Source of the DNA: Neocallimastix lanati (nom. inval.)
Lineage: Eukaryota; Neocallimastigomycota; Neocallimastigomycetes; Neocallimastigales; Neocallimastigaceae
Reading direction: 5' to 3'
Assembly (NCBI GenBank): GCA_016946835.1
Contig: JACVTC010000036.1
Location: 1 to 64,000, forward strand
DNA: 64,000 nucleotides
Shown one piece after another: positions 22,701-48,959 of the stretch. Positions within the stretch are counted from its first letter, which is position 1. Each line of letters begins with the position of its first letter. Under the pieces are notes generated by a model. It saw only the letters and a list, made by a program, of their open reading frames with translations, made no database searches and was not told where the DNA came from. The position numbers and the translations under genes were made by a program.

Positions 22701-24391
22701 TTTATTCTAATTTTTTTATAATATAGTTAGTATAAAAAAATCTAAAAACTTTTTGTTTAAAAAAAAAAAAAAAAAGCAATTTTTATTTTAATATATTGTT
22801 TACCTTTAGGTATTTAGTAATATTAATTAATTACAATGTTGTATTATTCAATATTCCACTAAACTGAATAATAATATATTAAATGGCTTGATTAGATCTA
22901 CCAATCATATTTTTGACTTTTTATTTTATTTTACCCAATAAATCTAATATAATGGATTATATATTATATTTATAGTGATGTCACAATTTATATAAACAAT
23001 CATATCAAATGATTGGATTATTAATTTATATTTTATAAATAATAAATTATAATAAAATCCAATTTAAATATGTTTTATTTAAATATATTATAAATATGGA
23101 TAAAAAAACTATTGCAATAAAAAATAGTATTAAATTCTAACTTAAGATTAATTTTCGTAATAAAATATTTAATAAAATGTTTAATCATTTTTTAAAAGTT
23201 TAATTGTTTTATTTTATTTCATTCCATTTCATTATTTATAATTTATATTATATCTTCTAATAATAATAGTTAATAATAACAAAAAAAACCTATAAATATA
23301 TTTTTATTAATATTTATTATTATTATTATATTACTATTATTACTGATTATTATTTACTATTATCTATTATTAAATTGAAAGATATAATATATTAAAATAT
23401 AAAAATAAAATATTTTGTTCCACTTTTTATAGATTTATACATTAATATCGTGATTATCATACCATTGCATAATTAAATGCTCCTTTTATAGATTTTAATT
23501 AATTTTTAGAGTGAAAGTATAAATTCAGAGATAAAAACATAAATTAGCATTTTATAATTATTTATTTGAAATGAAGTTTTTATTTTAATATTATAATTAA
23601 AAATTATAATTATTTCTTATCGAATACTGAATTTCTAAGATTGTAAAAACTAAAAAAAAATTATATAATAATTCAAATATTTAAAAAAAAAAAAAAAATA
23701 AAAATAATAAAGAAAGTAAATAAATAAATAAGTAAAAATAATAATTTTAAGGATTTTTGTATTGAAATAATTATTTATTATTATAATTATTTATTATTAA
23801 TAATTAATATTTTTCCCATAAATAATAATATCATTAAATTAGTATTTTAATTATGAAATATTATAAAATTTAAGAAATAATAAATTGAATATAAAATTCC
23901 ATTAAAATATTATAAATTAATAAATTATTATTATTATTTAAAGATATTTAAAGATAGAAATTTTAAAGAAATTATAAATTATTATTGTTTTATTATAATT
24001 TAGATATAGAAAAATTTTTTGATAATGCTTTCTTGTTCTTATTATCAAAAAAAAAAAATTTTTTTTTGTTGAAAAGGAAGGAAGAAAAATAATTCAATAA
24101 AAAAAAAAAATAAATATATTTAATTTTCATACTAATTCATCTTTTAAATCAAAAAAGTTTACAAAATATCTTAATTAAATTTGTAAAAAAAATTTAGTTT
24201 TTATTATGAATTTTAAAAATTTTATAATGAATTTGAATTTACAAACTTATTAATTATATAAAAAAATTATCCAATAAAATTTAAATATTATTAAATTTAG
24301 CCAATAAAGTATTGAATTTAATAATATAAATTAAATTTTTATTCATTACATAATAAACTTTCTCTTATAGTTATATATAAATTACAATAAT
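22701..24391. other. Divergent upstream region of VMA10 and RPL3
   Basis: About 1.7 kb, very A/T-rich, with A-runs and no supported gene. It should hold the promoters of both flanking highly expressed genes. No clear element is recognisable. Confidence 0.6.
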
Positions 24392-25669
24392 ATGGTATGG
24401 TGTTACTATGATAAATGATCAATTAAATATCAAATTAGTTATGATGGATGGATGTTAATATTTGTTATTTTTTTATATAATTACTTAAATTAGTCTCATC
24501 GTAAGTACGAGTGTCCACGTCACGGTTCCCTTGGTTTCTTACCACGTAAGCGTGCTGCACGCCACAGAGGTAAGGTTAAGACTTTCCCAAAAGATGATCC
24601 CAAGAAAAGTGTTCATCTTACTGCTTTCCTTGGTTATAAGGCTGGTATGACTCACGTTGTTCGTGATGTTGAACGTCCAGGTTCAAAGTTAAATAAATCT
24701 GAAGAAGTTGTAGAAGCTGTTACAATTATTGAAACCCCACCAATGGTTATTGTTGGTGTTGTTGGTTACATTGAAACCCCACGTGGTCTTCGTAGTTTAA
24801 CCACTGTATGGTCAGAACATCTTTCAGACGAAGTTAAACGTCGTTTCTACAAGAACTGGTACCACTCTAAGAAAAAGGCTTTCACTAAATATGCCAAGAA
24901 ATATGCTGAAGCTGCTAAGCCAATTGAAAGAGAATTAGAAAGAATAAAGAAGTATTGTACTGTTGTTCGTGTTCTTGCTCATACTCAAATGCGTAAGGTT
25001 AATATAGGCCAAAAGAAGGCTCATCTTATGGAAATCCAATTAAATGGTGGTTCTGTTGCTGATAAGGTTGATTTTGCTAAGGCCAACTTCGAAAAGACTA
25101 TTGACGTTAAGTCTGTTTTTGCTGAAGGTGAAGTCATTGATACTATTGCCGTTACCAAGGGTCATGGTTACGAAGGTGTTACACACCGTTGGGGTACTAC
25201 AAGACTTCCACGTAAGACTCATCGTGGTCTTCGTAAGGTTGCCTGTATTGGAGCCTGGCATCCAAGTCATGTTATGTTCTCAGTTGCACGTTCTGGTCAA
25301 GATGGTTACCACCATCGTACTGAAATGAACAAGAAGATCTACCGTATTGCTCATGGTGCTGATGAAAAGAGTGCTTCAACTGAATTCGATATTACTGAAA
25401 AGACAATTACTCCAATGGGTGGTTTCCCACACTACGGTATTGTTAATGAAGATTTCGTTATGATTAAGGGTTCTTGCCCAGGTGTTAAGAAGAGAGTTAT
25501 TACTCTCCGTAAGTCTGTTCTTACTTACGCTAGTCGCCAAAGTACCGAAACAATTAATCTTAAGTTCATTGATACTGCCTCCAAATTCGGTCACGGTCGC
25601 TTCCAAACTGCTAAGGAAAAGGATGCTTTTATGGGTATTCTTAAGAAAGATATTGAAAAGAAGAACTAA
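24392..25669 (+). CDS. RPL3: 60S ribosomal protein L3 (uL3)
   Basis: Exon 1 is the ATG alone (24392-24394), then a 99-base GT-AG intron, then exon 2 from 24494 to TAA 25669, giving 392 residues (yeast Rpl3 is 387). Exon 2 opens [20 protein letters not shown], the highly conserved uL3 N terminus, continues through [20 protein letters not shown], and ends [13 protein letters not shown]. uL3 is one of the first large-subunit proteins assembled and contacts the peptidyl-transferase centre. Strong preference for GGT, GCT, AAG and CGT codons contrasts with neighbouring genes and fits very high expression. Confidence 0.98.
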
Positions 25670-27504
25670 AATATTTAGTATGGTTTTAAACATATACATT
25701 AATAGTAGTAAATTATTAAAATAAGAAATACGAATAAAAAAATAAAAAAAAATGTTATTACGTATTATTTTTAGAAATTATCGTGTTATAGAAATAAAAG
25801 TTATTGATAATAAAATAAATAAAATATATATAAAAAATTTAGTTTTTATGACAAAAAATAGTTCTATGTTATTGAAGTGTTATTAATGTGAAATGTTATG
25901 TTGATATATATATGGTAAATATTACATATAGTGTAAGGTAGAGATAATGTTTATTTATTTATATATTTATTAATATATGTTTGTGCCATATTTATGGTAG
26001 TTTTATTTTATAGTTTCACATTATTTTTTTATTTTTTTTATTTTTAAATAAATTTTAATGTTAATAATTATAAATTTTATAAAAATAGAAATAATATTGT
26101 TAATAATAGTGGAATTGGTGATTGTGAAAATATTATTATTTAAGAGAAAAAAATACTATCATTACTAATAAATGTAGTGAACATTCAATTGGTCTCTAAC
26201 CTCTAACCTCCTTAGCTGTAGGGTTTCTGAGGGGATTAGCAAATAGTATAATCCAATGATGTGGACTTTTTTTCCAGGTTCATGGAGGGTTGATGGAAAA
26301 GGAATAGCTTATATCAGGTGTACTAATTACAGCTTTCTGTGACTCTGATGATAATCGTTGGTTATCCTTTCTAAAGTGGCTTCTAGTACGAAGAGTGTAA
26401 ATTGGAATACTGGAAGACTGTAGAAAGTGAATCTGATGCTATATATTGTTTTAAACTGGATATGTAGTAACATTGGTGTTGTATAATTAATAATATCATA
26501 TAGTTTCTACATTTTATCATTGTAATGAATCTATTATCTTTTACTTAATCATTATTTTGTATCTCATGTAGCTATTGTAAAATGGAAATGTAGGAGATTG
26601 ATTCACTCCAAAGTTTGTATTTAAGACATTATATAATGGCGGGGAATCTTTTTATAGTCTTTCCTTACTTCCTTCTTACTCTAATATTTTAGAATATGAA
26701 AATTTCATAAACAGGTTTTTTATATTCTTTCTTGGTGGAATTTCAGCTTTAGATGAGCTACAATTCGATGCTGGGGAATAGAGACATTTAAGTGGGGCTT
26801 GCGGAATACATTGCTAATTCAATATCAATCATCAGTAGTTCTCTTGAGTAACTTTTAGAGAGGTTTAACAAAAACACTTTCATTATCAAGAGTACCGATG
26901 TCGTACCGATATGGTAAAGGAATAGTGCAGTTAGAAGTCCTGTTAATTCTCATCAATACACATTTACTAACAGCACAGTTCCGAACACAGAACCTATAAT
27001 AAGTAATTCAATTTTTGATGATCTTTCTTGTGGTTCAGGGGAAAGTTTAGTGGATACACTATCTATTTCAAAGATGTTACTTCTTTGTTTTATTATTTTA
27101 GATCTAACTGGTGATCATGTTACTATCCATGGTATACATCACATCGATTTTTTTTTTTACTTTTGAACTTGTTTTAATTCTTTATTACATTAATTTTTTT
27201 TTATTATTTATGATTAATTAAATTTTTTTTTTTTTTTCTTTTTATTTTACATTTTATTTTTTAACTTTAAATTATAAAATGTATTTTTTTATAAAATGTA
27301 ATACATAAAAATATTTTAATCTATTTAATAAAGCACATAAAGTGTATTCTCTTTTTAATTTTAAAAAAAAAAAAGCTCATTTGGTGAAAATCATGATAAT
27401 TTAAGTATTTTTCTGAGTAATGAGAAGTGGTACATATTATATAACTTCTTTCTTGGTGGAAGAGATGTAAATATTATTGATTTAAATTATAAAAATATTT
27501 TAAT
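25670..27504. other. Intergenic region with decayed repeat fragments
   Basis: A/T-rich to about 26080. About 26090-26190 resembles the 5' part of the ORF at 27525 (TAATAGTGG...TAATGTAGTGAA), with disruptions. About 26190-27150 has higher GC and short open stretches, for example about 26912-27166 on the plus strand, but no recognisable domain. About 27308-27490 is a partial tandem copy of 27490-27845, sharing AAAGTGTATTCT and ATTATATAACTTC. This looks like a graveyard of one repeat family. Confidence 0.6.
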
Positions 27505-27524
27505 AATTTAATAAAACACTGAAA

Positions 27525-27983
27525 GTGTATTCTATAGAATCAAGTTCAGATTCTGGAAGTAGTAACGAATTATATAATATTAATAATAATAGCAATAGTA
27601 ATAATATTGTTAATAATAGTAGTTTTAGTGATAGTGAAAATAGAAATAATAATATTAGTGATAATGAAAATAATAGTACCGTTACTAATAATGTAGTGAA
27701 TAGTTCAATTAATGAAAATCGTGTTAATTTAACTAATTTTCTGAATAATAAGTGTGTAAATATTTATGTGAGGTGGTACCGATTATATAACTTCCTTCTT
27801 GGTGAAAGAGATGCAGGCATTATTGATATAAATTATAAAAAGGAATGGTTTGTTTTGTTTAAAGATCAAATCATTTCTGGTGATTATTCAAAAACGCCAT
27901 TCTTGGTGCTATCTACATCTCCCTTTACAGAAATTATGCCAAGGGCTAATACACGACAAGGGTTGGCTATTCCGACGGTATAA
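27525..27983 (+). CDS. Hypothetical ORF of a local repeat family
   Basis: An open stretch of about 152 codons with no ATG at its start (first codon GTG), so either an exon after a splice site (AG before 27525) or part of a decayed gene. The N-terminal half is Ser/Asn/Asp-rich and low complexity. The C-terminal half is complex: VNIYVRWYRLYNFLLGERDA, then KKEWFVLFKDQ, then TPFLVLSTSPFTEIMPR. No domain is recognised. Two degenerate partial copies lie upstream, and sequence just after its stop recurs in inverted orientation at 56105-56280, so it is more likely part of a mobile element than a host gene. Confidence 0.45.
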   Translation: MYSIESSSDSGSSNELYNINNNSNSNNIVNNSSFSDSENRNNNISDNENNSTVTNNVVNSSINENRVNLTNFLNNKCVNIYVRWYRLYNFLLGERDAGIIDINYKKEWFVLFKDQIISGDYSKTPFLVLSTSPFTEIMPRANTRQGLAIPTV

Positions 27984-27988
27984 GCACA

Positions 27989-28115
27989 AACTATCAACGC
28001 TGAAAATGCAGTAAGACAGGCTATCAGGGCCAATCAATACCTCTGAAGGAGATAGACCATTATTTCTTTCAGATAGCCAATTCAAATCCTAATTCTTAAG
28101 GAAGTGAGGTTTGTT
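27989..28115 (+). repeat. Dispersed repeat, copy 1
   Basis: Shares a series of matching blocks with the reverse complement of 56105-56280: CTGAAAATG.AGTAAGACAG, AGGCCAAT, CCTCTGAA, ATTTCTTT.AGATAG and CAATTCAAA.CCTAAT. It lies directly downstream of the hypothetical ORF and is probably the 3' end of the same element. Confidence 0.75.
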
Positions 28116-28997
28116 TCATAAGAACTTTTTTCTGAATATTTCTTTTTTATTTTACGTTACTATTTTAAATATTATTATGTTCTAATTGAACAAAGAATAT
28201 TTATTTTTTTTATTAATTCTGTGTTTTTTTTTATTAAAATTAAAAATATCATTGTAATTAATTAATTAATTAATTAATAAATAAATAAATAAATAAATAA
28301 ATAAGGATAAAGTTTATAATAATTGCGGCTATAAAAAAATAAAAAAAAAAAAAATGTTTAAATCAGAAATCATATAATGTGGAAATGAGGTTCGATGCAT
28401 TTATTTTATTGTACACTTTATTTTGAAATTACTTTTTTATTTCACACTACTATTTAAAATTTTATTATTTTCTAATTGGCCATATAATATTTATTTATTT
28501 ATTTATTTTATTTTTATTAATTTTATGTTTTTTTTTTTTTTTTTTTTTGTTTTTTTTTTTGTTTTTTTTAGTATATATATATATATATTCATTTAATTAT
28601 TAAAGGAATTTATAAATAAAGTTTAAAATTTGCAGTAATTGCGACTATAAAAAAAAAAAATAAAAAAAAAAAAAAATGTATATTTAATTATTAACTTTTA
28701 TCATAATAATGAATAAATTAGGATAAAAATAAATTATATTAATAAATATATGAATTAAAAAAAAAAAAATCCAAAATTATTAAATATTATATAGATAAAA
28801 ATGAAATAAATTAAAATAAATTAACAAAAAAAAAAAAAAAAAAAAACTACATATATAATTTTTATAGATAATATGGTAATAATTTTAAATAAACATATAA
28901 AAATATTTAAATGTTAATTTTTATAATTTTATGTATTTTATTTTATTTTCATGTATTTTTTTTTAATAAATATTATTAAATAAAGTTTATTACTAAT

Positions 28998-29030
<33 letters not shown>

Positions 29031-29091
29031 AAAGATTCATAAGAATAAAACTCTCACTCACATACAAAAATATATATATATATATATTATT
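28116..29091. other. Intergenic, homopolymer-rich
   Basis: Contains (ATTA)n and (ATAA)n arrays at about 28257-28304, several A- and T-runs of 12-30 bases and no supported gene. It probably includes the 3' end of the WD40 transcript. Confidence 0.7.
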
Positions 29092-38590
<9,499 letters not shown>

Positions 38591-40863
38591 TATTTTTTAT
38601 TAAACATTAATTATTTAATAATTTTTCCCTATATATAATTAAAATACATAAAGAATAAAGAAAAGCAATTTAAAATTAAATAAATAAAAAATATATACAA
38701 TAAACTATTTATTTTTCTTTTTTTTTTTTTTATTATTATTAAAACAAATAATTATTTTTATGTTAACAATGATATCCAAACAAAATAAATTAATAAAATA
38801 ATATTAATATATTAATATAATTTTTATTGGTAATAATAATTAATAAAAGCAGCAAAATCAATAAAATATATTTAATAAAATTAAAGTAATAAAAATAATA
38901 ATTTATTATAATAAATTTTTTTTATATTATATTAACAATTAAAAAAAAATAATTCAATAATATTTTAATATAATTTTAATTATATGTATAATTTTTTTTT
39001 TTTTAAAAAAAATATATATATAATTAAAATTTAAATATTAATGATAATTGAAATATAATACTAATTAAAAAATAATAATTAAAATAATAATAAAAAATTA
39101 AAAATTAAAATATACACTTTTGATTTTTTTTTTTTATATTATTAAATTAATAAAAAAATTAAATTTTTTAAAAAATTTAAACATATTAATATTTGAAAAA
39201 TATTAATTAAATATATATTATTTTTCTTATTTATTAATTTTATATATTTATTTCTTAAATTCTTAAATATAATATTTTAATTTAAAAAAGTTAAATTAAT
39301 TATTATATAATAAATATATATTATTAAATTTCAAATAATCTAATCCTTTATATTTATTTAATGTTAACCTTAAACTTTTATATTTGATTAAAATTAATAT
39401 GTTTATACGTAATTTTCAATTATTTTTGAATTCTTTAATTGAAAATTACTTTGAAATTTTAAAATTCTTTTATATTAAAATATTTATTTCAATTAATTAT
39501 TTAACATAAAAATAATTAAAAAAAAAAAATTATAATTATTGTATACTCATTTAATATCGAAAAGTTAACAAAAAATTAATAATAATAAAATATATATATA
39601 TAAAAGTCAACTTTGATATATTTTTATCTATTCTAAAAGATTGAGTAAATATATATTAATTTTGGTATTTTAGTTTTAATTTAATTTATAACTAATTATA
39701 TATAAATACTCATATCATAAATATCATTTATTTTATTATTTTTTTTTTTATATATATATATATATAATTTATTTTAGATATTTATTGAAATAATATATGA
39801 CAGTTTAACAAAGGAAAATAATTTTGTTTATTTATTATTTATTTAAAACCTAATTTATAATCACTTTTTTTAATCCTAATATTTTAAATTTTATTTTTTT
39901 TATTATTATTAATATAATTTTTTTTTTTTTAAAAAAAAAAAAATTAATTAATATTTATTAAAATATTATGATTTTTTAAAATATTATTTTGATTTATTAA
40001 AATAATAATAATTAGTATATTAAATATAGATACTATAAAATGAAATATTAATACTACAATTTTACTACAATTAAGGTTTTAAATCATAAATTTAATTTTG
40101 AATTTTTTTTTTTATGAATCATCCATATAATACTATTTGATATACTTTTAATGATGAAGATATTTATATTATATATATTAAAAGTATATATATACGTTTT
40201 AATACTTTATTTTTTTTTAAAAAAGAAACAAAGTCAAATGTAATACATTTAATTATAATTTTAATTTTTCTAAAAAATTATTTTTAATTTATATTATTAA
40301 AACTTGTTTATTTTTAAATATTATAATTTAGTTTAATTTATATCATGTAAAAAAATTATTATATTTATTATATGCCTTTTTTATTAAATAAATTATTTAA
40401 TATATATTTACATACATAGAAAAAATTCAAAAACTTTAAATTCAAAAAAAATTTATAAATTTATGCGATAAATATAGACCAACTTTTAATAAAATATATC
40501 AAATATTAATCAGTGATATTCTGTATATATGCATATTTATTTATATAAATAAACTTTATTATTCAAACTATATTTGTATTAAGAAAACTTTATAAATTAA
40601 TACTGATGAATACTTTATAAAGACTTATTATAGTATTTTATATTAGATTAGTTTTATGCATAATTATATTAAAAGAATTAATTATGTTTTATTTTAATTT
40701 TTTAATTTTTTTTTTAAAAAAACAAAAATCTTTTTTACAAAAAAAAAAAAAAAAAAAAAAAATTAAAATTATAAAATAACAGTTATAAAAATAATAATAT
40801 ATATATTTTAAAAATAAATACTGGAAAGGTAGTTTTTTTGAATTAAAAATAAAAAAAAAAAAA
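38591..40863. other. Divergent upstream region of the WD40 gene and copine
   Basis: About 2.3 kb of very A/T-rich DNA with homopolymer runs and no ORF or recognisable element. It presumably contains both promoters. Confidence 0.65.
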
Positions 40864-44532
<3,669 letters not shown>

Positions 44533-46139
44533 TAATAAATAATATTACTAAGAAATAAAAATAATAAATAATAGTTTTAAATATAAAATATTTAAATCAA
44601 AAAAAAAAAAAAAATATTTGAATGTTCATTAATGATTCAAAGTAATAAAATATACATGATTCAAATTAGTATTAACTTATTATTGCCAAAAAAATTTATA
44701 TATTGTATAAAATAAAAATATTAAATAAAAAAAAAAAAAAAAAAAAAACACATTTATTATGCTTTTAATAAAACAAATTATTAAATAAAAGAAAAATCAA
44801 CACACACACACATATATATATTTTTTTAATTATTTTATTTTTATTAATATTTTATACTTTTTTTTTTCTTTTATTAAATACAATTTCATTTATACATTTT
44901 ATTATAGATAATATGCTATTCATGATTACTTTTACTATTTCAAAAATTGTTATATTTAATATTTTATAACTTTCATTCCTTCAATTTAAATAACTTTTCG
45001 TAAAAACTTACTACCTATTTCCTTTAATTTTTGAACTTTCAAACTTTCTTTATTTCTAAAACATTATCTGATTCCTTGTTAACAGCTTTCATTTCCTATT
45101 TTTCTTAATAAAAATAAAATATTAATTTATTATTACTTATTTATATAAACTTTTTTAAATTAAAATAATATTTTTTAATTAATATAATCAGCGATCAGAC
45201 CCGAAAGATGGTATAACTTGATAACTACATCGCATTTTACAGCTTCGTTATTCGGGTATATTTTCATCACTACTGAATTATATTAATTAATTATAAATAT
45301 AATTATTTAAAACTTACTTTATTTAATATCGGTTGAAATCAATTCTTTTAACTTTTTTTCAGCTTTTTTCAATTAAATTATAGCTATTCAATAAAATATT
45401 AACACACTATTCTAAACCATTTCCATTCTTTTTTTTCTTTTAATTATCCTTTTATACGATTTTTTTATTTATTTTATACTTAACTTCCCAAAAAAATGAC
45501 TTATCTGGAGTTGAAATAACCGATAATTAAAATGACATTTATATATAATTTTTTTTTTTAAAGATTCATAGCCACACCAATCATTTAATAGTTAAAATTA
45601 ATTTAATAATGCATACATTTGTAAATGTTATATGTAATAAATGAATATGAATATGTAATTACATTAAATATATCACATCACATTAATTATTATTATATTT
45701 CTATAATGTAACATGTGTAAACTTTTAACATAAGTTTTAATTTATAGCATTTATAAGAATAATAAATTTAAAATAATAATTTTATATGTTTAAAATGATG
45801 AAATTTAATATGCTTAAAAATGATAATAATATTTAAAAATTGAACTATTATTTAAAAATCTCATAATTATATAAATTTTTTATGTTTTTTTATTGATTAT
45901 TGATATTTATTATATTTATTTTCTTAAATAGTATATTAAAAATATCTTTACAATAATTTTTAATTTTTTTTTTATAAAAATTCTATGATATTTACAAACA
46001 TTTTTATTTTTTTTAACGATAAAGAATTAAATAGTGAATAATATAGAAAAACGAATAGATATTCAAATTATTTACAAAAATAAAATATGAAAAACATATT
46101 TTTAATAATAGTGGTATTAATAGAGATTTAATATATATT
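44533..46139. other. Intergenic region, A/T-rich
   Basis: No complete gene. Only 45049-45272 (listed separately) departs from background composition. Confidence 0.6.
45049..45272 (-). other. Possible short exons of an unidentified gene
   Basis: On the minus strand an AG acceptor before 45272 leads into an open segment with an ATG at 45267 and IYPNNEAVKCDVVIKLYHLS, ending TAA at 45175-45177. A second short open segment (MKAVNKESDNVLEIKKV) lies at about 45055-45105. GC content is clearly above the flanks. Alternatively the plus strand forms a stem ACCCGAA/TTCGGGT (45197-45203 with 45252-45258), so a structured RNA is possible. Neither is recognised. Confidence 0.3.
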
Positions 46140-46388
46140 TTAACATTGATATCTTCTTATATTTCTAGGGCCATTAGGTGATTGCATCGATGATATGAGA
46201 TCCTTTATTATTAAGGTAGTACTTGCATTACAATTAAAACCATTACTGCATGGATATAATGAAGAGTATCTATTTATTTGACTACTTAAGTTGTTTGAGT
46301 TTCCTCTACTATTTGTATTAGGGCAGCTTCTTGGAAAAACAGGATCTAAAGTAGAAGTTAAAGATATAAATTGAGATGGAGCAATCAT
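46140..46388 (-). CDS. Small hypothetical protein
   Basis: An 82-residue ORF with a good A-rich context before ATG 46388 and TAA at 46140-46142. Composition is complex (several Cys, Pro, Ser and Arg: VFPRSCPNTNSRGN, SLYPCSNGFNCNAS, SPNGPRNIRRYQC), unlike low-complexity shadow ORFs. It stands in a long A/T desert. There is no signal peptide or membrane segment, and no family is recognised. It could be one exon of a larger gene. Confidence 0.45.
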   Translation of the reverse strand: MIAPSQFISLTSTLDPVFPRSCPNTNSRGNSNNLSSQINRYSSLYPCSNGFNCNASTTLIIKDLISSMQSPNGPRNIRRYQC

Positions 46389-48955
46389 TTTTAGTTCAGT
46401 TTATTTTATTTTCGCTTTAGTAATTTTTAAATTTTTTTTTATTTTTATTTAAATTTAAATATAAATATTTATTTTTAAATTTTAAACAATTTATTTTTTA
46501 ACAGTAATTACTTCTCTATTATATAATTTTATTTATTATTAATTTTATTTATTATTTTACTTTATTACTTAAAATTTTTAAAGATTTTTTCTTGCTTTTA
46601 TATATTTCAAATACACCCAATCTTATGAATAAAGTTTATCACGAAATAATAAAATTTAATTAAATATTCTTTCCTTTTTTTAATTATTAATCAATAATAA
46701 AATTAATGAAATCATAATTTAAATTAATTTTAAAAGAAATTATTAATATATTGTCAATTCAAGCATAATATAAATTTAATTAATTTTATATATATGAAAA
46801 TAATAAAGTAGTAATTAATTATTAATATTTCAATAATACCTTATTCATAAATATCATTTTGATTATTAGGTTGATCTCCTATTTTTATATATATTATTTT
46901 TTTTCTTATTTTTATATTTTATTTTATTTTATTTTATTTTTTTTTGTTTATTTTTTTTTTGTTTATTTGGTTATTTTTTATTATGCGGTTACTGTAAAAA
47001 CATTTTATATAATGTTATTTTTATAATAATTATTTAAATTTGTTACTAGAAATTTCCCTTTTATGAATCCTTTTTTTTTTCTATAAATGTTTAAAATATT
47101 TCAGCAAACATGACCAATTAATGAGCTGATCCTGATTGTATTAGTTATTATTAAAAGTGATCAATTGATCTTTTTTATTAATTTAATACTAAGAGATTAA
47201 ATATCTGTTAAAAAATTTCCAAAAATGGCATTAGTTATCTGAAAAATTATAAAGTAAAAAAATAATTGCTATATAAAATTATCTTGATTTATATTTATAT
47301 TTTTACTTTTTAGAATTATGATTAAATCATAAATTACAACTTTTATAAAACATAAAAAATAATAGTAAACTTATTGAGTCAATGAAATGCTTAGAAATTA
47401 TTAGTTTATTATATAAAAAAAGTTATTTAGTCATTCTTTTAAGGAGTTTGTTTTTAGATTTATCTTTTTTTTTATTTTTTATTATTAAATTTTTATTTTT
47501 ATTTTATATATATATTTATTGTTATTTTTTTTTTTTAATTATAAGAAAATAAACTTTAAAAAGTTCATTTTAGTTATATAAAATAAAATTATAATTAATA
47601 AAATTATAGAATACTTTTTATTAATTGAACCAATTTCAATTACATTTTTGTTAATAGAATGTATTATTTATTTTATTAATTAGTTATATTAACTAATCAA
47701 TAAAATTAGTTATCTATCATTTAATTTTTTTATATTTCTAATATTAATAAAAAAAAAAATTTAAAAATTTATTATGAATAAAATAAAAAAATCTATTATA
47801 TTTATTGGATAAATAAATTAATAATCTTATCTATTATCTTATGTATGTAATTTTAAATTATAATAAAATTTTAACATTTTCTCTTTTTTTATTTTATTAA
47901 AAAGTATTTTATATTATTAATAATAATTATTAAATAATATTAATCAAATTTTTATAAAAAATAGTTTATAATATTATAAAATAGTTAATATTATTAGATT
48001 AATTAATAGTTAATTAAAAATATTGAATATCATTTAGGGTAATATTTTAAAACTTTAAATAATATTTAACATTTTAATCAACTATTTATTTTTTTTATTT
48101 TATAAATATTGTCATTTAAGAAAATAAATAAACTAAAAATTGTATAATTATAATTTAAATATATATATTTTTTAAATTATTATTTTCATTAAATAAAAAA
48201 AAAATAAAATAAATACACCATAAAATTTAAATTTTTATGATTTTTTATTGAGAAATGATTTTTATTAATTTATTAACCTAATAATAGTTTAACCAATAAT
48301 TAGTCAATCTTGTAATTGCTAAGATATTAATTGCAATATAACAAAATATAACAAAATATAATTAATATATTAATTATTAGTAAATAACTGGATAAAATTT
48401 ATTAATCTTTATTAGAAATAAATTACTTTTAATGTAATGAAAATATTAACTTATTATAGACTTATATATATAATAATAAAATAAATAATATTTAATTTTT
48501 TTAGTTATTTTATTTATGTAGATATAATAACTTAGTGAACCTAATCCTTCAATCTAGATTTTAAATTAAAACTCTTTTTTTCTCTTACTAATTGAATGAC
48601 TCTACATATCTAGATTCCAAAACTTTTAATGGTTTCAAATTATTATATAAATTTTAATTTTATTTAATAACTTTACAAAGAGAAATTTCACCAAAAAAAA
48701 ATATATTCTAATAAATGAATAATATGTTATTACTATTGTTTAAACCCATCATTAATTAATAATTAATAATTATTTTTATTTTCAATATTTTTTTTTTATT
48801 TTAAATCTTATTTTATTAAAAAGTCTAATAAAACGAATTATTAAAATACAATATAACATAAATATTTTTTTATTAATATTTTAAATATCTATTTTCATAT
48901 AATTTAAATATTATTTTTATTAATATTTTAAATATTAACATTAACTATTTAAATG
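46389..48955. other. Intergenic A/T desert
   Basis: About 2.5 kb of A/T-rich sequence with no ORF, repeat array or RNA gene that I can support. Confidence 0.65.
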
Positions 48956-48959
48956 AATA

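Noticed and set aside
45190-45215. 28S rRNA fragment (CCCGAAAGATGGT)
   Set aside because: Only about a dozen bases match a known 28S motif and the flanks do not continue.
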